Shown here: piece after piece, positions 20,057 through 30,046 of the stretch | How positions within the stretch are numbered: position 1 is the stretch's first letter | Layout of the letters: each line of letters opens with the position of its first letter | NCBI GenBank assembly: GCA_902762905.1 | Contig: CACWQE010000012.1 | Coordinates: 8,440-67,766, forward strand | Length of the DNA stretch: 59,327 nucleotides | Direction of reading: 5' to 3' | From: an uncultured Lachnospiraceae bacterium | GTDB lineage: Bacteria; Bacillota; Clostridia; Lachnospirales; Lachnospiraceae | Notes under the pieces: generated by a model | Told to the model about the DNA's origin: nothing | Databases searched by the model: none | The model's input: only the letters and a program-made list of their open reading frames with translations | Made by a program: the position numbers and the translations under genes

Positions 20057-21409
20057 CTATGCCTCATGTCCCTTGGCTTTGATCACGGCAACTACTTCCT
20101 CTACATACTGTTTGCACAATTCATCCGTTGCCGCTTCCACCATAACACGAATCACTGGTTCTGTACCACTTTCCCGAAGAAGGATTCTTCCCTCTTCTCC
20201 TAATGCCTTCTCTACTTTCTCTACAGCAGCCATTACATCCGGATCTGCCTTTGCTTCCGGTTTGCTCTTTACCCGCACATTCTGTAATAACTGTGGGTAA
20301 ATCTTCAGATCACGGAATAGCTCAGATGCCTTTACTTTCTTCTCTAAGATGACTTCCATTAACTTGATTGAAGTTAATACACCATCTCCCGTTGTTGCAT
20401 ATTTGCTAAAGATAATGTGTCCACTCTGTTCTCCGCCAAGGGAATGTCCATTTTCCATCATATTTTCAAATACATACTTGTCTCCAACTGCGGTCTTTTC
20501 ATAAGAAATTCCCTTCTTATCTAACGCCTTATACAATCCTAAGTTTGACATGATCGTCGTTACAACCGTGTTATTATTCAGTTCCCCACGCTCTGACAGA
20601 TAACATCCACACGCATATAGGATCTTATCTCCATCAATCACTTCACCAGTCTCATCTACCGCAAGGCAACGATCCGCATCTCCATCATAGGCAAATCCAA
20701 TATCTAACTGTTTCTCCACTACCAGTTTCTGTAACTGTTCAATATGGGTAGATCCACAGTTATTATTGATATTCGTTCCGTCCGGTTCGTTGTTGATCAC
20801 ATAGGTCTTAGCTCCTAATGCCTCAAATACCGCTTTGGCTACCGTAGAAGATGCTCCATTGGCACAGTCAAGACCTACACGCTTGTTCTTGTAAGAACGG
20901 GTTGCCAACGTCATCAGATATCCAATATAACGGTTACGTCCCATAGCATAATCAACCGTCTTACCAATCTGCTCTCTCTTTGCAAATGGGATCTCAGGAA
21001 TCTCGCCATCGATATATGCCTCAATCTCTGCTTCAACCTCCGCCTCTAACTTATAGCCCTGTCCATTGATTACTTTAATTCCATTATCATAATATGGATT
21101 ATGGCTGGCTGAGATCATAATTCCGCAGTCAAATTCATCCAACCGTACAATATACGATACACTCGGGGTTGGTGTTACATGCATCAGATATACATCTGCT
21201 CCACTTGCTGTCAGTCCTGCGACCAAAGAATATTCAAACATATAAGAGGAACGTCTTGTATCCTTTCCAATTACAATGCTTGCTTTGCCATCCTCATGAT
21301 TCTTTCCATAATAATAACCTAAATATCTACCTACCTTGTAGGCATGTTCTACCGTCAGATCTACATTGGCCTCTCCTCGAAAACCATCTGTACCAAAATA
21401 CTTACCCAT
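20057..21409 (-). CDS. glmM: Phosphoglucosamine mutase
   Basis: 450 aa, the usual length. It converts glucosamine-6-phosphate to glucosamine-1-phosphate for UDP-GlcNAc. GMISASHNPYYDNGIK... holds the phosphoserine loop (ISASHNP), FAYDGDADRC is the metal site, and GEQSGHIIFSKY with RESGTEPVIRVMVEA are the substrate and phosphate loops. It sits in the surface-polymer operon, 14 bp before the lysozyme gene. Confidence 0.93.
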   Translation of the reverse strand: MGKYFGTDGFRGEANVDLTVEHAYKVGRYLGYYYGKNHEDGKASIVIGKDTRRSSYMFEYSLVAGLTASGADVYLMHVTPTPSVSYIVRLDEFDCGIMISASHNPYYDNGIKVINGQGYKLEAEVEAEIEAYIDGEIPEIPFAKREQIGKTVDYAMGRNRYIGYLMTLATRSYKNKRVGLDCANGASSTVAKAVFEALGAKTYVINNEPDGTNINNNCGSTHIEQLQKLVVEKQLDIGFAYDGDADRCLAVDETGEVIDGDKILYACGCYLSERGELNNNTVVTTIMSNLGLYKALDKKGISYEKTAVGDKYVFENMMENGHSLGGEQSGHIIFSKYATTGDGVLTSIKLMEVILEKKVKASELFRDLKIYPQLLQNVRVKSKPEAKADPDVMAAVEKVEKALGEEGRILLRESGTEPVIRVMVEAATDELCKQYVEEVVAVIKAKGHEA

Positions 21410-21461
21410 GATATACCCCTTTGTTCTATTATTCTTAATTATTCATATATCTTGTCTTATG

Positions 21462-22346
21462 TTACTTCTTAATGATCTGTATTGCATGCTGCATATTCTG
21501 AACTTCCGCATACGTCACATTACCACCAAATTCACCGTCTAATGTCCATGCCACTGTCTCCGGGCTATCCACGCTGATCTTCCTCGCTTTGAACTGATAC
21601 ATATATTCTGGATTAAATTCGCCCATCAGATAAGCAGTAACCGTTGCCTGCAGATCGATCGGATTCGTGGGATACTTGACTAATAATGCTTCAAACATAC
21701 CATCATCTAACTGTGCAATCTTGGAATTCGGATTCGGGAATCCTCCTACCGTTAATGAATTCGTGATCATTCCAATCAGGAAATCGTCCTCAATAACATT
21801 ATCATCATATTCCACTTTCATATGATAGGATGTCAGACTTGGTACGCTGCGAATACCCTCTAATATATATGCCATATGACCTAAATGATTCTTGTATTCC
21901 TGCGGAGTAGAATAACTGACCGCACTAAATGCACCAAATGCCGCCACATACACAAAACAATCTCCATTAAAAGAACCAATATCAATCGGCTGTGGCTGAT
22001 ATTTCACAATTCGATTCGCTGCACGCATCGGATCTTTCGGGATTCCAAGACTTCTTGCAAAATCATTCGTTGTACCCGATGGAATATATCCAATCGGTGT
22101 ATCACATCCACATTTCATACAACCGGCTACCACTTCGTCCAATGTACCATCACCACCTGCACACACGATCAGATCATATAACCAGCCTTCCTCGCAGACG
22201 ATCCGCGTTGCATCCTGCTTTGCCTGCGTCGGATATACTCTTACGTTATAATCCGCTTTCACAAACAGATCTACAATATCAAATAATTTGCCTTTAATAT
22301 GTTTTCTTCCAGCCGAAGGATTCACAATAAATAACAAATTCTTCAT
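21462..22346 (-). CDS. Diacylglycerol kinase family lipid kinase
   Basis: 294 aa, DgkB/YegS/BmrU family. VNPSAGRKHIKGK begins the protein, CAGGDGTLDEVVAG carries the GGDGT nucleotide motif, and PSGTTNDFARSLGIP is the second conserved loop. Such kinases recycle diacylglycerol left when lipid head groups are used for lipoteichoic acid or related polymers, which fits its operon between galE and glmM. The exact lipid substrate is not determined. Confidence 0.85.
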   Translation of the reverse strand: MKNLLFIVNPSAGRKHIKGKLFDIVDLFVKADYNVRVYPTQAKQDATRIVCEEGWLYDLIVCAGGDGTLDEVVAGCMKCGCDTPIGYIPSGTTNDFARSLGIPKDPMRAANRIVKYQPQPIDIGSFNGDCFVYVAAFGAFSAVSYSTPQEYKNHLGHMAYILEGIRSVPSLTSYHMKVEYDDNVIEDDFLIGMITNSLTVGGFPNPNSKIAQLDDGMFEALLVKYPTNPIDLQATVTAYLMGEFNPEYMYQFKARKISVDSPETVAWTLDGEFGGNVTYAEVQNMQHAIQIIKK

Positions 22347-22367
22347 TCCGTTCTAACCCCTCCTGCT

Positions 22368-23396
22368 TCATCCCTCTTTCACTGTATCATATCCATTCGG
22401 GTTCATAGACTGCCATCTCCAGGCATCTTCACACATCCGATCAATTCCGTACTCTGCTTTCCATCCAAGTTCTCTCTCTGCCTTGGATGGGTCCGAATAA
22501 CAGGTTGCAATATCACCCGCTCTTCTCGGTGCGATTACATATGGAATCTTCTTACCACATGCCTTCTCAAAATTATGAATAATATCTAACACGGAATATC
22601 CAATCCCTGTTCCTAAGTTATAGATCACAAGACCCGGATGCTCTAACAACTTCTTTACAGCACACACATGCCCCTTTGCAAGATCGACAACATGAATATA
22701 ATCTCTCACTCCGGTACCATCCGGCGTATCATAATCATCCCCAAACACATTCACTTTCTCTAATACACCCGCAGCTACTTTGGCAACATATGGAAGCAGA
22801 TTATTCGGAATACCATTCGGTGCTTCCCCGATCAATCCACTCTCATGTGCTCCGATCGGATTGAAATAACGAAGCAATGCAATATCAAAAGAAGGATCCG
22901 CTTTCTGGATATCTGTAAGAATCTGCTCTAACATTAACTTCGTCTGTCCGTACGGATTCGTTACTCCTCCTACTTTACATTCCTCTGTGATCGGAACCAC
23001 TTCCGGATTCCCATATACGGTTGCAGAAGAAGAAAATACCATCTTCTTCACGTTATACTTCTTCATCATGGAAATAATATTCAAAGTTCCACTTATATTG
23101 TTCTCATAATACTCGTATGGTTTCTCACAAGATTCGCCCACAGCCTTGAGTCCTGCAAAATGAATGATCACATCAATTGCATTCTCTGCAAATATAGGTT
23201 CTAACTCCTCTACGTTACGCATGTCTGCTTCGTAGAAACGAATCTTCTTGCCTGTAATCTGTTCTACTCTCGCAACGGATTCTTTGCTGGAATTGCATAA
23301 ATTATCCATCACTACTACATCGTAACCTGCATTTAACAACTCTACATTTGTGTGGCTTGCAATAAATCCCGCACCACCTGTTACCAATATTGTCAT
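22368..23396 (-). CDS. galE: UDP-glucose 4-epimerase
   Basis: 342 aa short-chain dehydrogenase-type epimerase. N-terminal TGGAGFIASHTNVELL binds NAD. The catalytic set is SSSATVYG plus NPYGQTKLMLE (YxxxK). It interconverts UDP-Glc and UDP-Gal (possibly also the GlcNAc/GalNAc pair), supplying sugars for the polymer. First gene of the long operon, with a clear promoter upstream. Confidence 0.93.
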   Translation of the reverse strand: MTILVTGGAGFIASHTNVELLNAGYDVVVMDNLCNSSKESVARVEQITGKKIRFYEADMRNVEELEPIFAENAIDVIIHFAGLKAVGESCEKPYEYYENNISGTLNIISMMKKYNVKKMVFSSSATVYGNPEVVPITEECKVGGVTNPYGQTKLMLEQILTDIQKADPSFDIALLRYFNPIGAHESGLIGEAPNGIPNNLLPYVAKVAAGVLEKVNVFGDDYDTPDGTGVRDYIHVVDLAKGHVCAVKKLLEHPGLVIYNLGTGIGYSVLDIIHNFEKACGKKIPYVIAPRRAGDIATCYSDPSKAERELGWKAEYGIDRMCEDAWRWQSMNPNGYDTVKEG

Positions 23397-23463
23397 AATG
23401 AAGTTCCTCCTGTCGTATTCCTGATTTATAAAAGTGTAGAATTCTCCATCTAAACATTAGTCT

Positions 23464-23493
23464 ATTATACCTCAATACACATAGACATTGCAA
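23464..23493 (-). promoter_or_regulatory. Sigma-A promoter of the galE/wall-polymer operon
   Basis: Minus strand: -35 TTGCAA (23488-23493), 18-bp spacer, -10 TATAAT (23464-23469). The start of galE lies about 60 bases downstream with AGGAGG-like SD. Confidence 0.75.
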
Positions 23494-23507
23494 GAAAAAT
23501 GTAAAAA

Positions 23508-23560
23508 AGAGACTGTTTTCATCGTTTGAAAATTATGATTTCATTGATGAAACAATCTCT
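23508..23560 (-). terminator. Terminator of the sulfation operon
   Basis: Minus strand: a 15-bp imperfect stem (AGAGATTGTTTCATC with GATGAAAACAGTCTCT) and a following T-run, directly after the sulfotransferase stop. It separates the cysD operon from galE. Confidence 0.8.
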
Positions 23561-23571
23561 TCCATTCCCAC

Positions 23572-24708
23572 TTATTCTGTTCTTTTGATCTTATTCATGA
23601 TCGCCTTTGCCGGATGCTGCATCTTAAACCGGATATTGTTAATATGCTGCTTTTGCGTCTTCAACTCTGCCTTCAATTCTTCATTCTCACGCATCAACTG
23701 CAATGTAATTGTTCCAAAGAACCGCACCACATCCTCCACCATCTGTTCGTTATTGGCAGTCCACTTTTCCTGTGAATTCTTTGCCGGCTGAAACATTGGT
23801 TCATCCCGGTGCATATATTCCTTCGCGATCTTATCATTCCCTTCCGCAAACTGTTGCATAAATGCCGCATCTTCTTCTGCTGAAAACATACTGACAGACC
23901 GGTCATCTGTCGATTCTTCCGATAACTGACTTAACACCTTACGAAACAGAGCATTTTCTTTCTTATCCAATCCCGACAATGTATTCAATGCACGTTTGAT
24001 CTCAATATCATTCTTCGTAAGACTCAGATTACTCAACACATCATTTATCTTAAAATCTTCCTTCAAAGAAAGTCCGATCGCATCCAGAAAATCTTCCTGA
24101 ATGGTACCACCCACAAATTCCTTACGGTCAAATAATCGAACCAGAATATTATCTTTTCCTACATACTGCGCAATCTGTTCCAGATATCCATAATAATCCA
24201 GCTTAATATATGGCAGTTTCTCGGTTATCTCGTTCCAATCCATAACAGATGACGGATGCATGCCTTCCTTAATCTGCTGATTCCACCACGAAAATAAAAA
24301 GTCATCCTGTCTGCGAAAATATACAATAACTTTAACAAGAATACCTTTGTCAACCAATCCCTTCTGAATCTTACTCCAGCAGTGCGTGTCTTCAAAAAAT
24401 CCCCGGTTCCAGATTCCCTCATCCGACAGTATAATGGTATCATGCTGTTCAAACATAGCAAGCAATTCGCCGAGAATCTGCATCGTTAAGGCTTCCTGTT
24501 TCTCCGGCAACCGGGTATGAGACTCATCAAACACCCGGCATACCAGAAAATGACCATTCCGGTATTTCTGTACATTCTCAAACTGATAATCAAACATCGG
24601 ATAATAATATCCATGCTGTTCTAACACATCTCTGTTGTCATAGCAAAATGACTGAATGGCAGTCGTTGCGGTTTTCGGAGTGCCGATATGCAGATATAAT
24701 GTTTTCAT
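23572..24708 (-). CDS. PAPS-dependent sulfotransferase
   Basis: 378 aa. The N-terminal YLHIGTPKTATTAIQ is the 5'-phosphosulfate loop of the cytosolic/Golgi sulfotransferase fold (residues 5-19), and VYFRRQDDFLFSWW (129-142) matches the 3'-phosphate-binding helix. The C-terminal ~60 residues are a basic coiled coil. It would move sulfate from PAPS to a hydroxyl or amine of a carbohydrate. It lies 40 bp after cysNC in one operon with cysD, so its donor is made by the two genes before it. The acceptor is unknown; the neighbouring polymer locus offers an obvious candidate. Bacterial homologues act in Nod factors, capsules and glycolipids. Confidence 0.82.
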   Translation of the reverse strand: MKTLYLHIGTPKTATTAIQSFCYDNRDVLEQHGYYYPMFDYQFENVQKYRNGHFLVCRVFDESHTRLPEKQEALTMQILGELLAMFEQHDTIILSDEGIWNRGFFEDTHCWSKIQKGLVDKGILVKVIVYFRRQDDFLFSWWNQQIKEGMHPSSVMDWNEITEKLPYIKLDYYGYLEQIAQYVGKDNILVRLFDRKEFVGGTIQEDFLDAIGLSLKEDFKINDVLSNLSLTKNDIEIKRALNTLSGLDKKENALFRKVLSQLSEESTDDRSVSMFSAEEDAAFMQQFAEGNDKIAKEYMHRDEPMFQPAKNSQEKWTANNEQMVEDVVRFFGTITLQLMRENEELKAELKTQKQHINNIRFKMQHPAKAIMNKIKRTE

Positions 24709-24748
24709 GTTATGTCCTCCATATTTCTTATGCGTCTGCCTTCATATA

Positions 24749-26575
24749 TTACAGATAATTCTCTAACTGCTTCATGATCATATCTACACAGGTATTCAGA
24801 TCATATTGTGTCGTATCTACTGTGATCTCTGGATTCTCCGGTGCTTCATACGGACTGGAAATACCGGTAAAGTTCGGAATCTGACCTGCTTTGGCTTTCT
24901 TATACAGTCCCTTCACATCCCTGCGTTCACATTCTTCTAACGGAGTGCTGACATAGATCTCCACAAACCGTTCTCCAATAATCTCCCGTGCCATCCTACG
25001 ATCCATGCGATATGGGGAAATAAATGATGTAAGCACGATCAATCCCGCATCATTCATCAGCTTTGACACTTCTGCCACTCTTCGGATATTCTCTGTACGG
25101 TCTGTCTCTTTGAATCCTAAGTTCTTATTAAGACCCATACGCACATTGTCTCCATCTAATAACATGGTATGCTTGCCCATTGAGCACAACCGTTTCTCCA
25201 ATTCATTCGCAATGGTTGACTTACCCGCACCGGATAGTCCTGTCATCCAGATTGTTGTCGCCTTCTGCTGTAACTGGTTCTCCCGGATCTCTCTGGTAAT
25301 ATCCATCTCCTGCCATTTGAGATTATTACCCCTTGAAAGAGGATGCATAACTACTCCGCCAGCTGCCGTCGCATGACTGACACGATCGATCAATATGAAA
25401 GAACCCATCTTCCGGTTATTCGTAAACCGCTCAAACACAATTTTACTTCCTGCTGAGATCTCACAGACTGCAATCTCATTCTTATAGATCTCATCCGCAT
25501 TCACTTCTGCCCCCGTATTAATATCAATCTTATACTTAATCTTCATTACGGTTGCCGGCACCATCTGTGTTCCTAACTTCAACCAGAAATTCCTTCCCGC
25601 TGCCAGACTCTTCTCATCCATCCACAACAAAGAACCAACAAACAACGTGCCCGACTCCAAATGTGCATCCTTTTCCAATACACATCCTCTCGACACATCA
25701 ATCTCTGTATCCAGCTGTACTGTTACAGCATAGCCCTTACCACTTTTCTCTACTTTCTTGTCTCCTTGTAAGATTCCAGTCACAACTGCGGTCTCTCCAC
25801 TTGGCATAACCGTAATCTCATCTCCAACGCTGACACTTCCTGACGCAATCGTTCCCTGAAATCCACGGAATGTATGATCCGGACGACACACTCTCTGAAC
25901 CGGCATAGTGAAACTCATATTCTCATCTTTCTCTGATACATCAATTTCTTCAAGATAAGAAAGTAATGTTGTCCCATTATACCAATGCATATGTTCGGAA
26001 CGCTTGACAATATTGTCTCCCTCTGTAGCAGATACCGGAATAATACAAAGCGATTCATAGTCAAATTCTGCCATCAGCATTTTGATATTCTTCTGAATCT
26101 TCAAAAACTTCTGCTGGTCATAATGAATCAGATCCATCTTATTGACCGCAAACACAAAATGCTTGATTCCCATCAATGCACAGATTCTGGAATGACGTTT
26201 CGTCTGCAATAATACTCCCTGACTGGCATCCACCAAAATAACTGCCAACGATGCAAACGAAGCACCCACCGCCATGTTTCTTGTATATTCCTCATGTCCC
26301 GGTGTATCCGCAACAATAAAACTTCTGTTATCCGTTGAGAAATACCGGTACGCAACATCAATCGTAATTCCCTGCTCCCGCTCTGCCATCAGACCATCTA
26401 ACAAAAGCGAGTAATCAATCTTTCCATCTCTTGATCCCACTTTGGAATCCAGCTCTAGTGCACGCTCCTGATCTGCAAAGATTAACTTTGCATCATATAA
26501 TAAATGTCCAATCAATGTGGACTTTCCATCATCAACACTACCACAGGTAATGAATTTTAAGAGTTTATCATTCAT
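24749..26575 (-). CDS. cysNC: Bifunctional sulfate adenylyltransferase subunit 1 / APS kinase
   Basis: 608 aa fusion. The N-terminal EF-Tu-like GTPase CysN has P-loop GSVDDGKSTLIGHLL, DTPGHEEYTRNM and NKMD. Beta-barrel domains follow up to about residue 430. The C-terminal ~170 residues are APS kinase CysC, with TGLSGAGKSTIANELEKRL and the DGDNVR motif. With CysD it forms APS from ATP and sulfate, then phosphorylates APS to PAPS. The start directly abuts the cysD stop. A NodQ-type fusion like this usually feeds sulfation. No cysH-type reductase is in the window. Confidence 0.93.
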   Translation of the reverse strand: MNDKLLKFITCGSVDDGKSTLIGHLLYDAKLIFADQERALELDSKVGSRDGKIDYSLLLDGLMAEREQGITIDVAYRYFSTDNRSFIVADTPGHEEYTRNMAVGASFASLAVILVDASQGVLLQTKRHSRICALMGIKHFVFAVNKMDLIHYDQQKFLKIQKNIKMLMAEFDYESLCIIPVSATEGDNIVKRSEHMHWYNGTTLLSYLEEIDVSEKDENMSFTMPVQRVCRPDHTFRGFQGTIASGSVSVGDEITVMPSGETAVVTGILQGDKKVEKSGKGYAVTVQLDTEIDVSRGCVLEKDAHLESGTLFVGSLLWMDEKSLAAGRNFWLKLGTQMVPATVMKIKYKIDINTGAEVNADEIYKNEIAVCEISAGSKIVFERFTNNRKMGSFILIDRVSHATAAGGVVMHPLSRGNNLKWQEMDITREIRENQLQQKATTIWMTGLSGAGKSTIANELEKRLCSMGKHTMLLDGDNVRMGLNKNLGFKETDRTENIRRVAEVSKLMNDAGLIVLTSFISPYRMDRRMAREIIGERFVEIYVSTPLEECERRDVKGLYKKAKAGQIPNFTGISSPYEAPENPEITVDTTQYDLNTCVDMIMKQLENYL

Positions 26576-27469
26576 TTAAAAATATCCCTCTCTCTTTCTT
26601 CTCTCCATACTTGCGCTGCCACCATCGGAATCAATGACACGGCTTGTCCGCTCTGACTCAACCGATGCCAATGTCTCATCAATAATCTCATCTAATGTAG
26701 TGGCACTAGACTCCACTGCTCCTGACAACGGATAACATCCTAATGTACGGAACCGCACCATCTTGTTCTCGATCTTCTCACCCGGACGTAATTTCATTCG
26801 GTCGTCATCCACCATAATAAGATTACCATCCCGTTCTACAACCGGACGTACTGCCGCATAATAAAGAGAAACAATCGGAATATTCTCTTTCTTAATATAT
26901 TGCCAGATATCTTTCTCTGTCCAATTTGACAAAGGGAATACACGAATACTCTCTCCCTTGTTAATCTGTGTATTGTATAGATCCCACAATTCCGGTCTCT
27001 GATTCTTCGGATCCCATGCCTGATTCACATCACGGAAAGAAAATACTCTCTCCTTTGCACGTGATTTCTCTTCATCTCTTCGACCACCGCCAAATGCAGC
27101 CGTAAAACCATACTTATTGAGTGCCTGTTTGAGTGCCTGGGTCTTCATAATATCCGTATAAGCTGCACCATAATCAAACGGATTCACTCCCTGCCGCACA
27201 CCCTCTTCATTAATGTATTCCAACATCTCAATTCCGAGATCTTTCGCTGTCTTATCACGGAATGCAATCATCTCCTTAAACTTCCATGTTGTATTCACAT
27301 GTAAAAATGGAAATGGCGGTTTCTCCGGATAAAATGCTTTCATGGCAAGATGCAGCATGACAGAAGAATCCTTTCCAATCGAATACAACATGACTGGTTT
27401 CTCACATTCTGCAACCACTTCACGCATGATATACATTGCTTCTGCTTCTAACGCTTCCAAATGGTCCAT
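26576..27469 (-). CDS. cysD: Sulfate adenylyltransferase subunit 2
   Basis: 297 aa PP-loop ATP pyrophosphatase that makes APS with CysN. The motif [20 protein letters not shown] is the PP-loop. The C-terminal [20 protein letters not shown] and [10 protein letters not shown] are typical of CysD. First gene of the three-gene PAPS/sulfation operon, preceded by its own promoter. Confidence 0.94.
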   Translation of the reverse strand: MDHLEALEAEAMYIMREVVAECEKPVMLYSIGKDSSVMLHLAMKAFYPEKPPFPFLHVNTTWKFKEMIAFRDKTAKDLGIEMLEYINEEGVRQGVNPFDYGAAYTDIMKTQALKQALNKYGFTAAFGGGRRDEEKSRAKERVFSFRDVNQAWDPKNQRPELWDLYNTQINKGESIRVFPLSNWTEKDIWQYIKKENIPIVSLYYAAVRPVVERDGNLIMVDDDRMKLRPGEKIENKMVRFRTLGCYPLSGAVESSATTLDEIIDETLASVESERTSRVIDSDGGSASMERRKREGYF

Positions 27470-27542
27470 ATATCTTCTCCTTTAATATATTGTGTTGCAT
27501 ATTTCTCTCTCGAATGCAAAGCTGCATCCGCACTTATAGTCT

Positions 27543-27571
27543 ATTATAGTATAAAACAATTGTGGAATCAA
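27543..27571 (-). promoter_or_regulatory. Promoter of the cysD-cysNC-sulfotransferase operon
   Basis: Minus strand: TTGATT (27566-27571), 17-bp spacer, TATAAT (27543-27548). The leader of about 65 nt contains a small hairpin (GGATGCA-GCTT-TGCATTC) and ends with AAAGGAGA before the cysD ATG. No known cysteine riboswitch or T-box elements are visible. Confidence 0.72.
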
Positions 27572-27584
27572 AATGTATTTACAA

Positions 27585-28259
27585 TTATTTCTTATAACGT
27601 TCTAAGAATTCCTCATATCCTTTTCTTCTAAGCTTACAGCTTGGACAATGTCCACAGCCGTCGCCCTTAATTCCATTGTAACAGGTAAGTGTCATATCAT
27701 GAACCAATTCTAATCCATTCAGATCGTCTGCTAATTTCCATGTATCCGCCTTATCAATCCACATAAGTGGTGTTTCAATGCAGAATGTATAATCCATCGC
27801 CAGGTTAAGTGTCGTATTCAACGACTTAATAAATACATCCCTGCAATCCGGGTATCCTGAGAAATCACTCTGTGAAACACCGGTAATCAGATCGGTAATT
27901 CCTCTCTGCTTTGCAAATACAGCGGCAAATGTTAAAAACAACATATTTCTTCCGTCTACGACGCTGTTCGGGGCACCTTCTGCCGGTGCATTCTCATCTA
28001 CTGTAATATCGGAACGGGTGAGGGAATTCGGTGCTAACTGATTGAGAAGTTCCATATCCATCACATGCCATTCTACTCCTAACTTCTCTGTAATCTCTTT
28101 GGCACAATCTAACTCCGCTTTGTGTTTCTGTCCATAATCAAAGGAAACAGCAACTACTTCCTTGTATCGGTCTAACGCCCATAACAGACAAGTTGTACTA
28201 TCCTGTCCACCACTAAATACGACTAATGCTGCATCCTTATTTCTTGTGTTCATGTTCAT
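27585..28259 (-). CDS. queC: 7-cyano-7-deazaguanine synthase
   Basis: 224 aa. Converts carboxydeazaguanine to preQ0 using ATP and ammonia. The PP-loop [17 protein letters not shown] is at the N-terminus and a zinc site [18 protein letters not shown] lies near the C-terminus. Last gene of the queD-queE-folE-queC operon. Confidence 0.94.
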   Translation of the reverse strand: MNMNTRNKDAALVVFSGGQDSTTCLLWALDRYKEVVAVSFDYGQKHKAELDCAKEITEKLGVEWHVMDMELLNQLAPNSLTRSDITVDENAPAEGAPNSVVDGRNMLFLTFAAVFAKQRGITDLITGVSQSDFSGYPDCRDVFIKSLNTTLNLAMDYTFCIETPLMWIDKADTWKLADDLNGLELVHDMTLTCYNGIKGDGCGHCPSCKLRRKGYEEFLERYKK

Positions 28260-28278
28260 CTTTCATTCCTCCATATCT

Positions 28279-28857
28279 TTACTTTAACATCAATAATAAC
28301 TTGTTCTGTAATGTCATATCTGTCTCAAATCGTCCACGGAAAGTTGTCGTAACTGTCTTTGCGGACGGTTTCTTAATTCCCCGTGCTGTCATGCAACTAT
28401 GATTGCCCTCAATATAAACTGCTACATCATCCGAACCGGTTGCCTTGCTGATCACATCCGCAATATCTGTTCCGATCCGCTCCTGCAATTGCAGCCTTTT
28501 TGCCACCATATCTGCAATTCTTGCAATCTTACTGAGTCCGATCACCCGTTTGTCAGGAATATACGCCACCGTAACCTTCATATCATACATCAGTGCCATA
28601 TGGTGTTCACAGTAGCTGAATACCTCGATATCTTTTACTACCACCATATCATTGCTACCCTCTTCCGGAACCTCAAAGCTCTTTGCGTACATCTTTGCGA
28701 TCTCGTCATTGGTATAATTCATTCCTTCAAACACTTCTGCATACATACGTGCCACCCGGTCCGGTGTTTCTTTCAATCCTTCTCTGTCAGGATCGTCTCC
28801 TAACGCAACAAGAATTCCTCTAATATGTTCTTTGATTGCTTCCTGGTCAATTGCCAT
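28279..28857 (-). CDS. folE: GTP cyclohydrolase I
   Basis: 192 aa from the ATG at 28857, chosen because GGAAGG lies 5 bases upstream; an upstream in-frame start would overlap queE. It makes 7,8-dihydroneopterin triphosphate from [15 protein letters not shown] carries the zinc/catalytic Cys-His pair, and [12 protein letters not shown] holds the second Cys. Placement within the preQ0 genes indicates it feeds queuosine precursor synthesis; it may also serve folate. Confidence 0.92.
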   Translation of the reverse strand: MAIDQEAIKEHIRGILVALGDDPDREGLKETPDRVARMYAEVFEGMNYTNDEIAKMYAKSFEVPEEGSNDMVVVKDIEVFSYCEHHMALMYDMKVTVAYIPDKRVIGLSKIARIADMVAKRLQLQERIGTDIADVISKATGSDDVAVYIEGNHSCMTARGIKKPSAKTVTTTFRGRFETDMTLQNKLLLMLK

Positions 28858-28871
28858 AATGTCCTTCCTTT

Positions 28872-29549
28872 CTATACACCCCGTTTGTCCGGGTCCCATA
28901 TGAACTTGTGTAACTGCAATTGCACATTTACTCCATTCATCTTATGTTCCACTAGATAATCCACGATCTCTGCCGGTTCAATCTTACCAAAGCATGGGCT
29001 TAAGTATATTCCACATCCTTTTGCCACAAGCCCATACTGTTCTATGATCTGTCTTGCTTTATCCAGATCTCTTCTGCTTCCCACCACAAACTTCACAGTG
29101 TCGATGGATCGCAGATTCTCATAATTCGGCAAACACATCTTATCTTCCATACCACTTACCGCCGTTTTATAATCCAGTGTAAATGTAACATTATCTGCTG
29201 CATCCTGACTGCTATACGGCGTGATATCCACACTACCATTTGTCTCTATTTCAACCCGTATTTCCCTGTATTTACGTAATTGATCTAATAACTCTTGCAT
29301 TCCCTTTTGCAATAATGGTTCTCCGCCGGTCAGTGTAATATTACACACACCAGCTTCCCTGATCTTGTCCACTAATTCTTCTGTTGTATATATCTCGTAT
29401 GCAACATCCGGTTCATTTGCCCACTTTGTATCGCAATACTCACACTGCAGATTACATCCTGCAAACCGGATGAACAATGCCAGCTGTCCCGCCAGCCGGC
29501 CTTCGCCATTAATACTTACAAACTGTTCCACCACATGAAATTGTGCCAT
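28872..29549 (-). CDS. queE: 7-carboxy-7-deazaguanine synthase
   Basis: 225 aa radical-SAM enzyme that turns carboxytetrahydropterin into 7-carboxy-7-deazaguanine. [20 protein letters not shown] leads to CNLQCEYCD, a CxxxCxxC cluster motif, and [10 protein letters not shown] follows. Second gene of the preQ0 operon. Confidence 0.92.
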   Translation of the reverse strand: MAQFHVVEQFVSINGEGRLAGQLALFIRFAGCNLQCEYCDTKWANEPDVAYEIYTTEELVDKIREAGVCNITLTGGEPLLQKGMQELLDQLRKYREIRVEIETNGSVDITPYSSQDAADNVTFTLDYKTAVSGMEDKMCLPNYENLRSIDTVKFVVGSRRDLDKARQIIEQYGLVAKGCGIYLSPCFGKIEPAEIVDYLVEHKMNGVNVQLQLHKFIWDPDKRGV

Positions 29550-29566
29550 AATTACTTCTCCCTTTC

Positions 29567-29986
29567 CTACCGGCTATAACCCGCACAATTATTCGGTGTC
29601 TCATACACCTTAACAAGTACCACCTGATATTCCATGTCCTCTAATTCATCATAGAAATATTCTGCCAGGTTCTCTGCAGTTGGGCGAAATGGCATTTCTA
29701 CAATGCGGAACTCCTCCTCTAACAATGCTTCTTTTGTTTTTTCTTTCAGGCTTCCCTCTTCTATGATCAGACAATGATCAAGATCATCTGCTAACCGCTT
29801 TAAGTCATCTTTCAATGTGCGAAAATCCACAACCATTCCACGGATCTGTCCCTCTTCTACCAGTTCTTCTGCTGCAACGGTTACTTCCACGTTCCAGCGA
29901 TGTCCGTGAATGTTACTGCATTTTCCTTCATAGCCTTTCAAAAAATGTGCACTGTCAAAGCTTGCATTGGTCTGTAATGTATACAT
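29567..29986 (-). CDS. queD: 6-carboxy-5,6,7,8-tetrahydropterin synthase
   Basis: 139 aa, PTPS family. FDSAHFLKGYEGKCSNIHGHRW gathers catalytic Cys and zinc-binding His residues (in full: SAHFL, GKCSNIHGHRW). The C-terminal VKVYETPNNCAGY is the Glu-containing pterin anchor. First gene of the operon. Confidence 0.93.
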   Translation of the reverse strand: MYTLQTNASFDSAHFLKGYEGKCSNIHGHRWNVEVTVAAEELVEEGQIRGMVVDFRTLKDDLKRLADDLDHCLIIEEGSLKEKTKEALLEEEFRIVEMPFRPTAENLAEYFYDELEDMEYQVVLVKVYETPNNCAGYSR

Positions 29987-30009
29987 AATTCCCTCTTTCC
30001 TTTCTATGT

Positions 30010-30039
30010 CCGTACTGACTATACGGTCTGTATATTATA
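30010..30039 (-). promoter_or_regulatory. queD promoter with small leader hairpin
   Basis: Minus strand: extended -10 TGTTATAAT (TATAAT at 30034-30039) without a clear -35. The leader has CCGTA-loop-TACGG (30010-30026), then AAAGGAAAGAGGG before the ATG. The hairpin is too short and lacks the loop bases needed to call a preQ1 riboswitch. Confidence 0.5.
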
Positions 30040-30046
30040 ACAACCT

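Noticed and set aside
23572..27469. Assimilatory sulfate reduction operon
   Set aside because: cysD and cysNC alone could suggest it, but no reductase is present and a sulfotransferase is the third gene of the operon.
29987..30040. preQ1 riboswitch before queD
   Set aside because: Only a 5-bp hairpin is present; the loop sequence and A-rich pseudoknot tail of known preQ1 classes are not recognisable. A covariance-model search would settle it.
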